From: Gloeomargarita sp. SKYB120
Lineage (GTDB): Bacteria; Cyanobacteriota; Cyanobacteriia; Gloeomargaritales; Gloeomargaritaceae
Length of the DNA: 47,657 nt
NCBI GenBank assembly: GCA_025062155.1
Contig: JANXAM010000019.1
Coordinates: 1-47,657, forward strand
Direction: 5' to 3'
Position 1 is the stretch's first letter, and the number at the start of each line of letters is the position of its first letter. Made by a program: the position numbers and the translations under genes. The notes under the pieces were generated by a model. That model searched no databases, was not told the origin of the DNA, and saw only the letters and a list, made by a program, of their open reading frames with translations. Shown one piece after another: positions 25,790-35,163 of this stretch.

Positions 25790-26907
25790 TCAGCCGGATT
25801 TTGGCACGGGCCAGCCAGGGGGAAGCAATCAGCCCTGCCGACGCCTATGCACTCTTGACTGCGGATTATCCGGTGCAGGCGTTACAGCAAGCCGCGGATC
25901 ACTTGCGCCGGACGTTGGTGGGAGACCCCGTGAGCTACGTGGTCAACCGCAACATCAACTTCACCAATATTTGCGAACAACACTGCGGGTTCTGCGCCTT
26001 TCGCCGGGATGCGGGCCAACCGGGAAGCTACTGGCTCACCCCAGAGCAAATCATCGCCAAAGTGCAAGCGGCGGTGCAACAGGGGGCGACCGAAATCTGC
26101 ATGCAGGGCGGGTTAAATCCCCAAGCGCGCCGGCACGGAACCACCCTGGGCTATTACCAACATCTCGTAGCGCTCATCAAAACCACGGCGCCCCAGGTGC
26201 ATCTCCACGCCTTTTCCCCCCAGGAAATTCAATTCATCAGTCGCCAGGACGGGGTGAGTATTGCCTATGTCCTGCGGGCGCTCCAGGATGCCGGTCTGGA
26301 TTCGATGCCAGGGACGGCGGCGGAAATCCTGGTGGATGAGGTGCGGCGGGTCATTTGCCCCGAAAAAATTGACACCGAGACCTGGCTGGGGATCGTACGG
26401 GAAGCACACCGTATGGGAATTCCCACCACCAGTACCATGCTCTGCGGGCATATCGAAACGCCAGCTCAGCAGGTGGCCCATCTGGAGCGCTTGCGGGCGC
26501 TGCAGCAAGAGACCGGAGGATTCACGGAATTTATCTTATTGCCGTTTGTGGGGGCGCAGGCGCCGGCTCCGCTGCGACGGCGGGTGGGACGCGACCAACC
26601 GGATTTACAGGCAACCTTGAAACTCACGGCAGTGGCGCGATTATTTCTCGGGCGGTGGGTGCAACACCATCAGCCCAGTTGGGTGAAGTTGGGTCTCGAT
26701 GGGGCGGTGCAGGCGTTGCAGTGGGGGTGCGATGACATCGGTGGGACGTTGATGGAGGAACACATTACTACGATGGCGGGGGCCAAAGGCGGCACCGCCA
26801 AGACAGTGGCGGAATTGCAAGCTGCCATCACCCGCATTGGCCGTCCCTACTGGCAACGCACCACCCTGTACCAGCCTTGTCAGCAACCGGCAAATCTGAT
26901 AGGGTGA
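25786..26907 (+). CDS. cofH: FO synthase subunit 2 (5-amino-6-(D-ribitylamino)uracil--L-tyrosine 4-hydroxyphenyl transferase)
   Basis: Radical-SAM enzyme of deazaflavin (FO) synthesis; FO is the antenna pigment of many cyanobacterial photolyases. 373 residues with the cluster motif CEQHCGFC (C63, C67, C70), the following [39 protein letters not shown] and the end block [13 protein letters not shown]. The partner cofG is not in the window. The ATG at 25786 sits inside the kinase stop (ATGA), so the two are translationally coupled, an unusual pairing with no known functional reason. Confidence 0.93.
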   Translation: MISRILARASQGEAISPADAYALLTADYPVQALQQAADHLRRTLVGDPVSYVVNRNINFTNICEQHCGFCAFRRDAGQPGSYWLTPEQIIAKVQAAVQQGATEICMQGGLNPQARRHGTTLGYYQHLVALIKTTAPQVHLHAFSPQEIQFISRQDGVSIAYVLRALQDAGLDSMPGTAAEILVDEVRRVICPEKIDTETWLGIVREAHRMGIPTTSTMLCGHIETPAQQVAHLERLRALQQETGGFTEFILLPFVGAQAPAPLRRRVGRDQPDLQATLKLTAVARLFLGRWVQHHQPSWVKLGLDGAVQALQWGCDDIGGTLMEEHITTMAGAKGGTAKTVAELQAAITRIGRPYWQRTTLYQPCQQPANLIG

Positions 26908-26936
26908 CGCTGAGGGGTGTGAGGAATGTCATTCCT

Positions 26937-28118
26937 ATGGAAAGGGTGTCCGGGCCGTGTGACCCTGACCCGCAAGCCCGTGCCTGGGTCGAGATTGACG
27001 CGCAAGCCCTGGCTGCGAACACACAAGCCATTCGCCGGTACTTGGGTGCCCAAACGGAATTGCTTGCCGTTATCAAAGCTGATGCCTATGGTCATGGGGC
27101 GGTCACCGTCGCGGAAGTGGTGCTGGCGCATGGAGCCACCTGGTTAGGCGTGGCTACCCTGGGAGAAGCCATCCAACTCCGCCGGGCGGGGATTGAGGCG
27201 CCGATTTTGTTGCTGAGCGGGGTCAACACTGCTGCTGAAGTGGCTGCCCTGCTGTACTGGCGGGTGGAACCTACCTTGGCGATGGGGGAACAGGTGTTTT
27301 TGTTTGCCCAAGCGGCCCAGTCCCTTGGTCAAACCCTGCCAGTGCATCTGGATGTGGATACGGGCATGTCGCGTCTGGGGATTCCCTGGTCACAGGCGGC
27401 GGATTGGGTGCGCCTAGTTTACCAAACGCCGGGGTTGCGGCTGGCCAGTCTCTACTCCCACCTGGCAACGGCGGACGACCCCGACCCCCAGTTTGTTTAC
27501 ACGCAACAGCAACGTTTTGAGCACGTGATTCAACAGGTGCGGCGCTGGGGATTGCCCTTGCCGAAATTGCATCTGGCCAATTCCGCCGGGATGTTGCTCG
27601 ACAGACAACTGCATTATGATATGGTGCGGGTGGGGTTAGCTCTGTACGGCTATGCGCCGGCGCCCCATTTGGCGGGCATCTTGCCATTGCAGCCGGTGTT
27701 GCAGGTGCGGGCGCGGATTACCCAAATCAAGGACATTGCGCCGGGGACCGGCGTGAGCTATGGGCAACGGTTTATTGCCGACCGACCGATGCGCCTGGCG
27801 ACGGTGGCGATTGGCTATGCCGACGGAGTGCCCCGCGCCTTGTCCCAGCAATTGACCGCCTTGATTGCTGGGCGACGGGTGCGCCAGGTGGGGATGATTA
27901 CCATGGACCAACTGATGCTGGATGTGACGGAGGTGCCGCACGCCCAGGTGGGCCAGGTGGTGACGCTCATCGGTGCCGATGGCGACCAGTGGATTACGGC
28001 TGAGGATTGGGCCAGAACCTTGAACACCATCACCTGGGAGGTTCTGTGCGGGTTTCGGCATCGGTTGCCGCGGGTGCTGGGGAAACTGCCGGCGCCCTTG
28101 GTGCAGGAGGTATCCTAG
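26937..28118 (+). CDS. alr: Alanine racemase
   Basis: PLP enzyme that makes D-alanine for peptidoglycan. 393 residues. It has the PLP-lysine motif AVIKADAYGHG (K47), the YSHLATAD and LHLANSAG blocks, the phosphate-binding DMVRVGLALYGY and the catalytic-Tyr region GVSYGQRF. The end CGFRHRLPRV is also conserved. The frame is open upstream to 26877; the ATG at 26937 is chosen because the family N-terminus (RAWVEIDAQAL) follows soon after and it clears the cofH stop by 29 bases. Its last 89 bases are also coding on the other strand for the HAD-like protein. Confidence 0.94.
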   Translation: MERVSGPCDPDPQARAWVEIDAQALAANTQAIRRYLGAQTELLAVIKADAYGHGAVTVAEVVLAHGATWLGVATLGEAIQLRRAGIEAPILLLSGVNTAAEVAALLYWRVEPTLAMGEQVFLFAQAAQSLGQTLPVHLDVDTGMSRLGIPWSQAADWVRLVYQTPGLRLASLYSHLATADDPDPQFVYTQQQRFEHVIQQVRRWGLPLPKLHLANSAGMLLDRQLHYDMVRVGLALYGYAPAPHLAGILPLQPVLQVRARITQIKDIAPGTGVSYGQRFIADRPMRLATVAIGYADGVPRALSQQLTALIAGRRVRQVGMITMDQLMLDVTEVPHAQVGQVVTLIGADGDQWITAEDWARTLNTITWEVLCGFRHRLPRVLGKLPAPLVQEVS

Positions 28119-28692
28119 CCCAGTCCCAGTCAGCCAGGGTATCAATGGCCCAGTGACTATACCGTTGCACCCAGTGGTAGGGCATTTGGCGAGCCACGCC
28201 TAAAACCCAGGCGCCGCTGGCTCTGGCCTGGAGAAGGCCGTTGCGGGTGCTCTCGACGACCAGGGTGTGTTCTGGGTCAGCCAGGTCCCGATAGTCGGCC
28301 ACATAAAAGTGAAACCAGCCAGCAGCGTCCCCCAAGATGCCTATGTCGGCGCATTCGGTTTGGCATCCTAGGCGATAGCCCCGTTCTTGGGCTTGCTGGA
28401 GAAACGCCAGGGCGTCGGGATGCCAGGGCAAGGCCGATAAGCGCGTCAAGGCTTGGGTGTACTGCTGGTGAAATCGTTGCACCAACTGGGTTAAGTAACT
28501 GTCGCTGACAGAACGCCCATAGCTGTCCCAAAGCTGGCGGAGAAAGTCTCGGTCAGACCCCCCCTGATACCAGGGATGGCGACGCCGAGGGGCGATATTT
28601 TCCCGGAGCAACAACTCCTGCAAGACCGTTTCCCGCAAGGGTTGGTCTTGCCACAACACGCCCGATAGCGCACAGACAATCGTGGTGAACAC
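28030..28692 (-). CDS. HAD-like protein lacking the catalytic aspartates
   Basis: About 220 residues in the fold pattern of phosphatase-like HAD proteins: N-terminal TIVCALSGVLW where active enzymes have FDxDGVL, a helical cap (LRETVLQELLLRENI through QQYTQALTRLSALPWHP), GCQTECAD at the motif II place and EHTLVVESTRNGLLQARASG where EDSxxGxxAA is expected. The nucleophile Asp reads as Ala, the second Asp as Ser, and motif IV lacks its Asp, so it is probably not a phosphatase. There is no ATG; a GTG at 28692 or TTG at 28698, right after the stop of the repeat protein, would start it by coupling. The Ala/Pro-rich tail lies antisense to the alr 3' end. Confidence 0.6.
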   Translation of the reverse strand: MFTTIVCALSGVLWQDQPLRETVLQELLLRENIAPRRRHPWYQGGSDRDFLRQLWDSYGRSVSDSYLTQLVQRFHQQYTQALTRLSALPWHPDALAFLQQAQERGYRLGCQTECADIGILGDAAGWFHFYVADYRDLADPEHTLVVESTRNGLLQARASGAWVLGVARQMPYHWVQRYSHWAIDTLADWDWARIPPAPRAPAVSPAPAATDAETRTEPPR

Positions 28693-28700
28693 AGCCAAAG

Positions 28701-30563
28701 TTAAGGCGTCGGGCTGGGACTGGGTTGGGGCGCTGGGGGTGCCAATTTCCGGATCAATTCCTGAGCGGCGGCGTGGGCGGTGGTGCCTGGGGGAATTTGG
28801 CGGGCTAAATTCAAGGCTTCGGCGGGGTTTTGACTCTCCTGCTGCCGCGCCTGCTCGAGTAACTTGCTGCTGGCCTGGTTGAGCAATTGCTCCACTTGGG
28901 GGCGAATGTCCGCTTGATTGCGCAACGGCAACGCCAATTGAATCGCCCGCAGCCAGCCTTGCGGTGTATTGAGGGCCGCTTGTTTTTCCGCATCCTGAAG
29001 TTGTAGGCGCCCCTGCCATTGTTTGATTTGCGCCTGGGCCTGGCTGTACAGCGCACGGCCCGCCGTAATCCGTCGTGCTTCGTTGATGGCTGTCTGCCAA
29101 TCGCCCCGGTCTGCCGCTTGTCGCGCTGCATCGAGCAAGGGCTGGTCTTGCAGGGTTTCCAGGCGCACCCGCCACTCCCGCACCCGTTCCTGCGCCCGCG
29201 CGTACAAAGCTCGCTGGGGACGAATCTGCTGGGCTTCGGCAATGGCGCTGCTCAAACCGGCAATGGTTCCTGCGGCTGCCCAACCTTCCGCCCGCGCCAG
29301 GATGGGACTGTCTTCCACAATTTGGATTTGATTTGTCCAGGCGGCGATGTCTGCCTGCGCCCGGTTCCACAGGGGATTATTGCTGGGGATTTGTCTAGCT
29401 AGCGCAATGGCCTGATTCCAGGCGGCCACTGTGCGAGCTTGAGCGATCTGGCGGGCCTGGTTCAGCAGGTTCAACGCCACAATCGTCTGCTGCCAGGTTT
29501 CAATCTGAATTTGCGCCTGGTTGTACAAGGGGCGGCTGGCGTCCAGGGTTTTGGCTTTGGCAATTGCCGCTTGATAACCGGCGACGGTATCGCTCCAGGT
29601 TTGGGCTTCGGCTTCCGCCAGCACGATAAAATCGGCGACTTCTTCCTGGAGATTGGCATCGGCGGGGACGCTCCGGGCTGCGGCTAAAGCACCGGCCAAA
29701 TCCCGCGCCCGCAGGTGCCGCACCGCCACTACGTCCAAAATATCCCGCGCCCAGCGTTGGTATTTCGCCTGCGCCTGTTCATACAAATAACTGTCTTTGG
29801 GAATCTGCTTCGTCTTGCCCATTGCTTCCAGCAGCGAGGCCACCTGTCCCCGTTGAGCCAACTGTTCCGCCTGCTCCAGCAAGGTGGCTTCTTGACGGGT
29901 GCGGAGAATTTTGCCAATCAGGGCCTGGTAGCGCTCCGTCTGGGCGTAGGATTCGTTGATGGTGGGCAATAGGCTGGCCTGCGCCATCGCCGTGCGCCAA
30001 TCCCCCTTGCGCAGAGCCGCTTCCGCTTCTTCGTAGATGCGGGTCACTTCCGTCCAGCCCATTTGCCATTTGCGTAATTCTTCTTGGGCCAGTTGGGCCG
30101 CTGCAGTGCCGGGGGGAATTTTTTGAGTGATTTCTAGGGCGGCTTCCAGGTTGCCGGCTTGGGCTTGTTCGTTCGCCAGCGCCAGCAAATCCATCGCCCA
30201 GGTATTGAGAAACCGGTCAATTTCAGCTCGCTGGGGGTGGTTGGGCGGCAAATCCGCCAGCAAGGCAATAGCCCGTTCTAGCCCGGCGACATCCTTACTC
30301 CTAGCGGCTTCCTGAGCGCAGTACAAACGACTCGCAACCGAAGCGGTCGGTAAAAACAACCGGTTGCACTTGGGGAAACTGGGGATACGCAACATCAGCA
30401 CCACCGCCCCAAACCCGACCAATCCCGACACCAGCGCAGTTCCCACCACCAAGAGCGGCCAGCGGTCCAGCCAGGAACTCGCCGGTTCAACGGGCACCGG
30501 TTCAGTTTCGGGCGTCATCAATTCCGAGTCGGGTGTGGGCATCCAGTCATTGCGAAACTGCAC
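28701..30563 (-). CDS. Membrane-anchored protein with ~40-50-residue helical repeats
   Basis: 620 residues. One membrane segment near the N-terminus (about 36-60, LLVVGTALVSGLVGFGAVVLML) follows a short acidic, Pro-rich cytosolic head. The rest is helical, built from repeats such as 'A...W..AI..AR.IP..NPLW..AQ..I..W', with recurring IP, LY-NQAQ and W landmarks (for example YNQAQIQIETW, WNRAQADIAAW, YARAQERVREW, YSQAQAQIKQW). The repeats resemble TPR-like solenoids found in cyanobacterial proteins of unknown function. It ends in a Pro/Ser tail. The HAD-like gene follows at once. Divergent from a glycosyltransferase, 55 bp away. Binding partners are unknown. Confidence 0.65.
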   Translation of the reverse strand: MQFRNDWMPTPDSELMTPETEPVPVEPASSWLDRWPLLVVGTALVSGLVGFGAVVLMLRIPSFPKCNRLFLPTASVASRLYCAQEAARSKDVAGLERAIALLADLPPNHPQRAEIDRFLNTWAMDLLALANEQAQAGNLEAALEITQKIPPGTAAAQLAQEELRKWQMGWTEVTRIYEEAEAALRKGDWRTAMAQASLLPTINESYAQTERYQALIGKILRTRQEATLLEQAEQLAQRGQVASLLEAMGKTKQIPKDSYLYEQAQAKYQRWARDILDVVAVRHLRARDLAGALAAARSVPADANLQEEVADFIVLAEAEAQTWSDTVAGYQAAIAKAKTLDASRPLYNQAQIQIETWQQTIVALNLLNQARQIAQARTVAAWNQAIALARQIPSNNPLWNRAQADIAAWTNQIQIVEDSPILARAEGWAAAGTIAGLSSAIAEAQQIRPQRALYARAQERVREWRVRLETLQDQPLLDAARQAADRGDWQTAINEARRITAGRALYSQAQAQIKQWQGRLQLQDAEKQAALNTPQGWLRAIQLALPLRNQADIRPQVEQLLNQASSKLLEQARQQESQNPAEALNLARQIPPGTTAHAAAQELIRKLAPPAPQPSPSPTP

Positions 30564-30618
30564 TTACTCTACATTAATTCTGGCAGTAACATCGCGCGAT
30601 TGTCCCTTTGCGCTAGCT

Positions 30619-31683
30619 ATGCGCATTCTCTGTGTGTCCACGCCGGTGGGGCCGTTAGGTTCGGGTCTAGGCGGCGGCGTCGAATTAACGCTGCGCAATC
30701 TGGCAACGGCTTTGCAGCAGCGGGGACATGCGATTCAAGTCATTGCGCCTGCCGGTTCGGTATTGCCGGGCGTGCCCTTGGTGGAAGTGCCGGGGGTGTG
30801 CCAACCCTTTGCCCAAAACCAGCAGCGGGAGGCGGCCATCACCATGCCAGCGGGAAATGTGCTGGGGCGGATGTGGTGGGAAGCCCGTCGCCACCCCTGC
30901 GACATTGCCATCAACCTGGCCTACGACTGGTTGCCCCTGTACCTGACGCCGTTTTTTGACCGGCCAGTGGTGCATTTGGTGAGCATGGGGTCGCTGCTGG
31001 CGGCCATTGACACGATACTGGCGGAATTGCTGGCAACTCACCCCCACTGTATCGCCATGCACACCCGTGCCCAGGCGGCCACGTTTGGGGAAGCGATTGC
31101 GCAGCAGGTGACGGTTGTGGGCAACGGCCTGGACCTGAACGCCTACACCTTTTGCGAACAGCCGGAACCGGTGCTGGCCTGGGTCGGACGAATTGCGCCG
31201 GAAAAGGGGTTGACCGATGCCTTAACGGTGGCGCGGCAAACGGGCTATCCCCTGCGGATCATGGGCGCTATCGCGGATAGGAGCTACTGGCACCAGGTAT
31301 GTCAGCAGTTTCCCGAAGCGCTGGATTACTACCAGGGGTTTCTCCCAACGACCGAGATGCAAGCCCAGTTGCGCACCTGCCTGGCGTTGCTGGTCACGCC
31401 CCACTGGGTGGAAGCCTTTGGCAATGTGGTGATGGAAGCCCTGGCCTGCGGCGTGCCGGTGATTGCCTACGCCAGTGGCGGGCCAGCGGAACTCGTGCGC
31501 CACGGGGAAACGGGTTGGCTGGTGACGCCGGGGGATGTCGCTGGTTTGGCGATGGCGGTAGAACAGGTGCGGCACATTGACCGGCGACGGTGTCGGCAAC
31601 AGGCGGAACAGGAATTTTCCCTCACCGCGTTTGGCCAGCGATTGGAACAATGGTTGCACCAAAACTTGTCTACAAGTCAATAA
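30619..31683 (+). CDS. GT4-family glycosyltransferase
   Basis: 354-residue GT-B glycosyltransferase. The N-terminal acceptor domain opens MRILCVSTPVGPLGSGLGGGVE with the Gly-rich loop of GT4 proteins; the donor domain holds VGRIAPEKGL, TPHWVEAFGNVVMEALACGVPVIAYASGGPAELV (the EX7E motif region) and GETGWLV. Sugar and acceptor are not predictable. The frame is open 85 codons upstream, antisense to the repeat protein, but the conserved start is the ATG at 30619. It is divergent from the repeat protein, so the short gap must hold both promoters. Confidence 0.88.
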   Translation: MRILCVSTPVGPLGSGLGGGVELTLRNLATALQQRGHAIQVIAPAGSVLPGVPLVEVPGVCQPFAQNQQREAAITMPAGNVLGRMWWEARRHPCDIAINLAYDWLPLYLTPFFDRPVVHLVSMGSLLAAIDTILAELLATHPHCIAMHTRAQAATFGEAIAQQVTVVGNGLDLNAYTFCEQPEPVLAWVGRIAPEKGLTDALTVARQTGYPLRIMGAIADRSYWHQVCQQFPEALDYYQGFLPTTEMQAQLRTCLALLVTPHWVEAFGNVVMEALACGVPVIAYASGGPAELVRHGETGWLVTPGDVAGLAMAVEQVRHIDRRRCRQQAEQEFSLTAFGQRLEQWLHQNLSTSQ

Positions 31684-31740
31684 CCTGTCCTGCACCCCAG
31701 CCACAGGTTATCATGGTTAAGGTAATACGTGAGGGTTGGC

Positions 31741-33030
31741 ATGTTTGCGCCCGCTGGTTTCCTGCTGCAGTCCGACGAGTCCCTTGCCTTAACCCAGCCC
31801 CCCACGATTCAGGTTTTGCCCAACGGTGTCACAGTCATTGCCCAGCGCTTACCAGGAGCAACGGTGAATTTTTCCCTATGGGTTGGTTGCGGGTCGCAGC
31901 ACGAGACCGACGACCAGAATGGCATGGCCCACTTTTTGGAACACATGGTGTTTAAGGGCAATGACCGGATTCCCCTAGGGCACTTTGAGCAGCGGGTGGA
32001 GCGGGTCGGAGGGATGACCAACGCCGCTACGAGTCAAGAGTACACCCACTTTTTTGTGACAACGGCACCCCAAGATTTTCCCGACGTTGCGCCCCTGCTA
32101 GTGGATTTGGTCTTGCGCCCTGGGTTGGCTGCCGAGGAATTCGACCGGGAACGCCAGGTGGTGCTGGAGGAAATTCGCCGCGCCCAGGATATGCCCCAAC
32201 GGCGGTTGATGCAGCGAGTGTTGTCCTTGGGGTTTGCCGGTTTGCCCTATGCTCGGCCCGTGCTGGGTCCAGCGGAGGTGGTGGCCCAATTAACCCCAGA
32301 AGCCATGCGCCGGTTTCATCAGCAGTGGTACAGCCCGGAACGGCTCACGGCGGTGGTGGTGGGGGATTTGGCGGTTGAGAACTTACTAGAAGTGGTGGTG
32401 CCCTGTTTGACCCCCTGGCGCACCCACGACCCGGCGCCCCAGTGCGTGTTTCCCACGCCCGTTTGCCCGCTGGTGCATGACGAGGAAATGGTCGATGACG
32501 TGGAGCAGGCGCGGCTGGTGTTGTCGTGGCCGGTGCCGGGGTTGCGGGATTTCCAAACGGTGTGTGCCTTGGATGCGCTGGCGATGGTGTTGGGTCAGGG
32601 GCGGACATCGCGCCTGGTGTGGGAGTTGCGCTATGAGCGGGGCTGGGTGACCGGGATTACAGTGCAGAATATGAGCTTTGTGCATCAGGGCTTGTTCTGG
32701 ATTGGGGTGCAGGCGCCGGTGCAGCATATACCCGCCGTCACTGAGGTGATTCGGGAACATCTCGCCCGCTTGGCGACGGAACTGATTTGTCCCGAGGAAT
32801 TGGCGCTGTTGCGGCGGCGGGTGACAAGCCGGTTCATTTTTGCCAATGAAACGCCAGCCGAACGGGCGGGTCTGTACGGGTATTACCAGACGGTGCTGGG
32901 GGATATCAGCCTAGGGCTAGGGTATCCGGGTACGGTGGCCAGTCTCCAGGCGAGTGTCCTGCAACAGGTGGCCCAAACCTATCTGGTGCCGGAGCGCATG
33001 AGCCGGGTGGTGATGCGTCCCCGTGCTTAA
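31741..33030 (+). CDS. M16-family zinc peptidase (processing-protease-like)
   Basis: 429-residue insulinase-family peptidase. The inverted zinc motif HFLEH (H64, E67, H68) and the downstream Glu in RQVVLEEIRR (about 143-144) are intact, so this is the active-type subunit. The C-terminal half has the inactive-like domain (GYPGTVASLQ near the end). No signal peptide is clear. The usual cyanobacterial neighbour is a second M16 gene; here sufC follows instead. Start: ATG at 31741; a GTG at 31729 is possible. Confidence 0.92.
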   Translation: MFAPAGFLLQSDESLALTQPPTIQVLPNGVTVIAQRLPGATVNFSLWVGCGSQHETDDQNGMAHFLEHMVFKGNDRIPLGHFEQRVERVGGMTNAATSQEYTHFFVTTAPQDFPDVAPLLVDLVLRPGLAAEEFDRERQVVLEEIRRAQDMPQRRLMQRVLSLGFAGLPYARPVLGPAEVVAQLTPEAMRRFHQQWYSPERLTAVVVGDLAVENLLEVVVPCLTPWRTHDPAPQCVFPTPVCPLVHDEEMVDDVEQARLVLSWPVPGLRDFQTVCALDALAMVLGQGRTSRLVWELRYERGWVTGITVQNMSFVHQGLFWIGVQAPVQHIPAVTEVIREHLARLATELICPEELALLRRRVTSRFIFANETPAERAGLYGYYQTVLGDISLGLGYPGTVASLQASVLQQVAQTYLVPERMSRVVMRPRA

Positions 33031-33128
33031 TGGTTGGCTTGCACCCCACCTTGGCAGGTGTTAGCTTAAAAGAGAAGGGATGCGCGATTCTCTTAGGGAA
33101 ATTCGTGCCATTGTTTGGATGAGAAAAA

Positions 33129-33920
33129 ATGACGGTTGCCACACCTGAAATTGCTACGCAGGCGCTATTAACGATTCGCGATTTAACCGCCGAAATTGAA
33201 GGGACGCCCATTCTCAAAGGGGTGAATTTGACGGTTAAGCCGGGGGAAGTTCACGCAATTATGGGGCCAAATGGGTCAGGAAAAAGTACCCTGGCCAAGG
33301 TGTTGGCGGGTCATCCGGATTACACGGTGACGGGGGGAGAGGTCTGGTATCGCGGGCAAAATTTACTGGAGCTAGCACCGGAGGAACGGGCGCATTTGGG
33401 CTTGTTTTTGGGATTCCAATACCCCATCGAAATTCCGGGCGTGACCAACGCCGAATTTTTACGTCTAGCTTGCAACCGGCGTCGCCAAGCGCGGGGGCTG
33501 CCGGAGTTGGACCCCCTGGATTTTGACGATTTCATCCAAGAAAAGCTGAAAGTGGTGCAGATGGATAGCGCTTTTCTATCGCGCAGTGTGAATGAGGGGT
33601 TCTCCGGCGGTGAGAAAAAACGCAATGAGATTTTGCAAATGGCTCTGTTAGAACCGGACTTGGCCATTTTGGACGAGACGGATTCCGGGCTGGATATTGA
33701 CGCACTGCGGATTGTCGCCAATGGCATTAACCAGTTGATTCATCCCCACAACAGTGTGATTTTGATTACCCACTATCAACGCCTGTTGAACTACATTACC
33801 CCCCACTACGTGCATGTGATGGAGGGGGGACGGATCGTGTGCACTGGTGGGCCGGAGTTGGCGCAGGAGTTGGAAGCGCGGGGGTATGACTGGTTGCGCG
33901 AGGCTGGAGATGGGGACTGA
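33129..33920 (+). CDS. sufC: Fe-S assembly ATPase SufC
   Basis: ABC-type ATPase of the SUF iron-sulfur assembly scaffold, working with SufB and SufD in the cytosol. 263 residues: Walker [10 protein letters not shown] (46-54), the SufC-type [17 protein letters not shown]-loop, signature [11 protein letters not shown] and Walker [15 protein letters not shown], with the H-motif THYQRLL. There is no sufB upstream; the preceding gene is the M16 peptidase, 98 bp away. The 3' end overlaps sufD by 11 bases. Confidence 0.97.
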   Translation: MTVATPEIATQALLTIRDLTAEIEGTPILKGVNLTVKPGEVHAIMGPNGSGKSTLAKVLAGHPDYTVTGGEVWYRGQNLLELAPEERAHLGLFLGFQYPIEIPGVTNAEFLRLACNRRRQARGLPELDPLDFDDFIQEKLKVVQMDSAFLSRSVNEGFSGGEKKRNEILQMALLEPDLAILDETDSGLDIDALRIVANGINQLIHPHNSVILITHYQRLLNYITPHYVHVMEGGRIVCTGGPELAQELEARGYDWLREAGDGD

Positions 33921-35163
33921 AACCGGTCGGGGCCTGGCGCTGCTGGCGGGGCGGGACGACAAGGGAGCGTCTGATTTTCTGGCGTGGCGGGACCAGGTAC
34001 TGGCGCAGGTGCAAGCTCCTGACTGGCCTAGCGTAGACCGGGAAGCCTGGCGGGCCACTGACCTGCAACCAGTATTGGATAAAGACTGGCGCTTGGCGAT
34101 GGCGGTGGGCCGAGAAGCGGTCACGCTGGAGTTGCTGCCGGAGTTGCCGGCGCGGGTGTGGCGCATCAATGGCCAGGTGGTGGACCACACCATGTTGCCA
34201 GCGGGGGTGACGCTCGGTGAGTGGAAGGATTTGACAGCGGCGGAACGGGAACGCCTGGGGGCGGGCTTGCCAGCGGACGGGTTGACAGCGTTGAATCAGG
34301 CGGCGGTATCCCAAGTGCTGGTGGTGCGAGCCAAAGGCGAGGTCACGGAACCGGTGCATGGGCTGCATTACAGTCGGGCGGAAACGACGCCGGTGTTGGT
34401 TTGCCCGCGTTGGGTGTTGATGGTGGAAGCCGGCGCGCGGTTGACGTGGGTGGAGGATTACGCCAGCGCTGGTGCGACTTGGACCAACGGGGTGAGCGAG
34501 ATTTTTCTGGGGCCAGGGAGCCAGTTGACCCATTACCTGATCCAGCGGGAGTCCTGGGAATCGGCTCACCTGTTGCGCATGGCGGTACACCAAGCGCGCG
34601 ACAGTCACTACACCTTGCGCGTCGTCAGCGCCGGAGCGTTTTGGAGCCGGTGTGAACCGTCCATTTACCAGGAAGGGCCAGGGGCGACGACGGTCCTGCG
34701 GGGTTTGAGTTTGGTGGGCGGACGCCAGCACAGCGATATGCACAGCCGCATTGTCCACGACCATCCCCAGGGCACCAGCCGGCAATTGCACAAGTGTGTG
34801 GTGGCGCACCAAGGACAGGCGGTGTTTCACGGGAACATCCGGGTTGCGGCTGCTGCCCAGTTAACGGATGCCGGGCAATTGAATTTGAATTTGTTGCTCT
34901 CACCCAAAGCGCGGGTGGATACGCGGCCCCAGTTGGAAATCCAAGCGGATAACGTCAAATGCACCCACGGCGCCACAGTGAGCGATCTCGACCCCGACGC
35001 CTTGTTTTATTTACAAAGCCGGGGGCTGGATCGGCAAGCGGCGCGATTATTGCTAGTGGATGGCTTTGCCCAGGAGTTATTGCAAGAAATTCCCTTCCCT
35101 ACCCTGCGCCAACAGTGTCAAGCTTTGATGCGTCAATTGATTGGTACCGAGGAGCGCCTATGA
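33910..35163 (+). CDS. sufD: Fe-S cluster assembly protein SufD
   Basis: Partner of SufB and SufC in the SUF scaffold. 417 residues of a beta-helix protein; the C-terminal core has [71 protein letters not shown] and FYLQSRGL, the diagnostic SufB/SufD stretch with its conserved Cys and His. SufD rather than SufB is chosen from length and the short N-terminus. Start at the ATG at 33910, inside sufC; the frame is open further upstream. The stop overlaps sufS (ATGA). Confidence 0.94.
   Translation: MGTETGRGLALLAGRDDKGASDFLAWRDQVLAQVQAPDWPSVDREAWRATDLQPVLDKDWRLAMAVGREAVTLELLPELPARVWRINGQVVDHTMLPAGVTLGEWKDLTAAERERLGAGLPADGLTALNQAAVSQVLVVRAKGEVTEPVHGLHYSRAETTPVLVCPRWVLMVEAGARLTWVEDYASAGATWTNGVSEIFLGPGSQLTHYLIQRESWESAHLLRMAVHQARDSHYTLRVVSAGAFWSRCEPSIYQEGPGATTVLRGLSLVGGRQHSDMHSRIVHDHPQGTSRQLHKCVVAHQGQAVFHGNIRVAAAAQLTDAGQLNLNLLLSPKARVDTRPQLEIQADNVKCTHGATVSDLDPDALFYLQSRGLDRQAARLLLVDGFAQELLQEIPFPTLRQQCQALMRQLIGTEERL

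Noticed and set aside
28693-29370. Long N-terminal extension of the HAD-like frame
   Set aside because: It lies in another frame of the repeat-protein gene and is Arg/Ser/Gly-rich shadow sequence.
33796-34830. 344-residue minus-strand frame
   Set aside because: Antisense of sufD with His/Arg/Gln-rich composition typical of GC-rich shadows.
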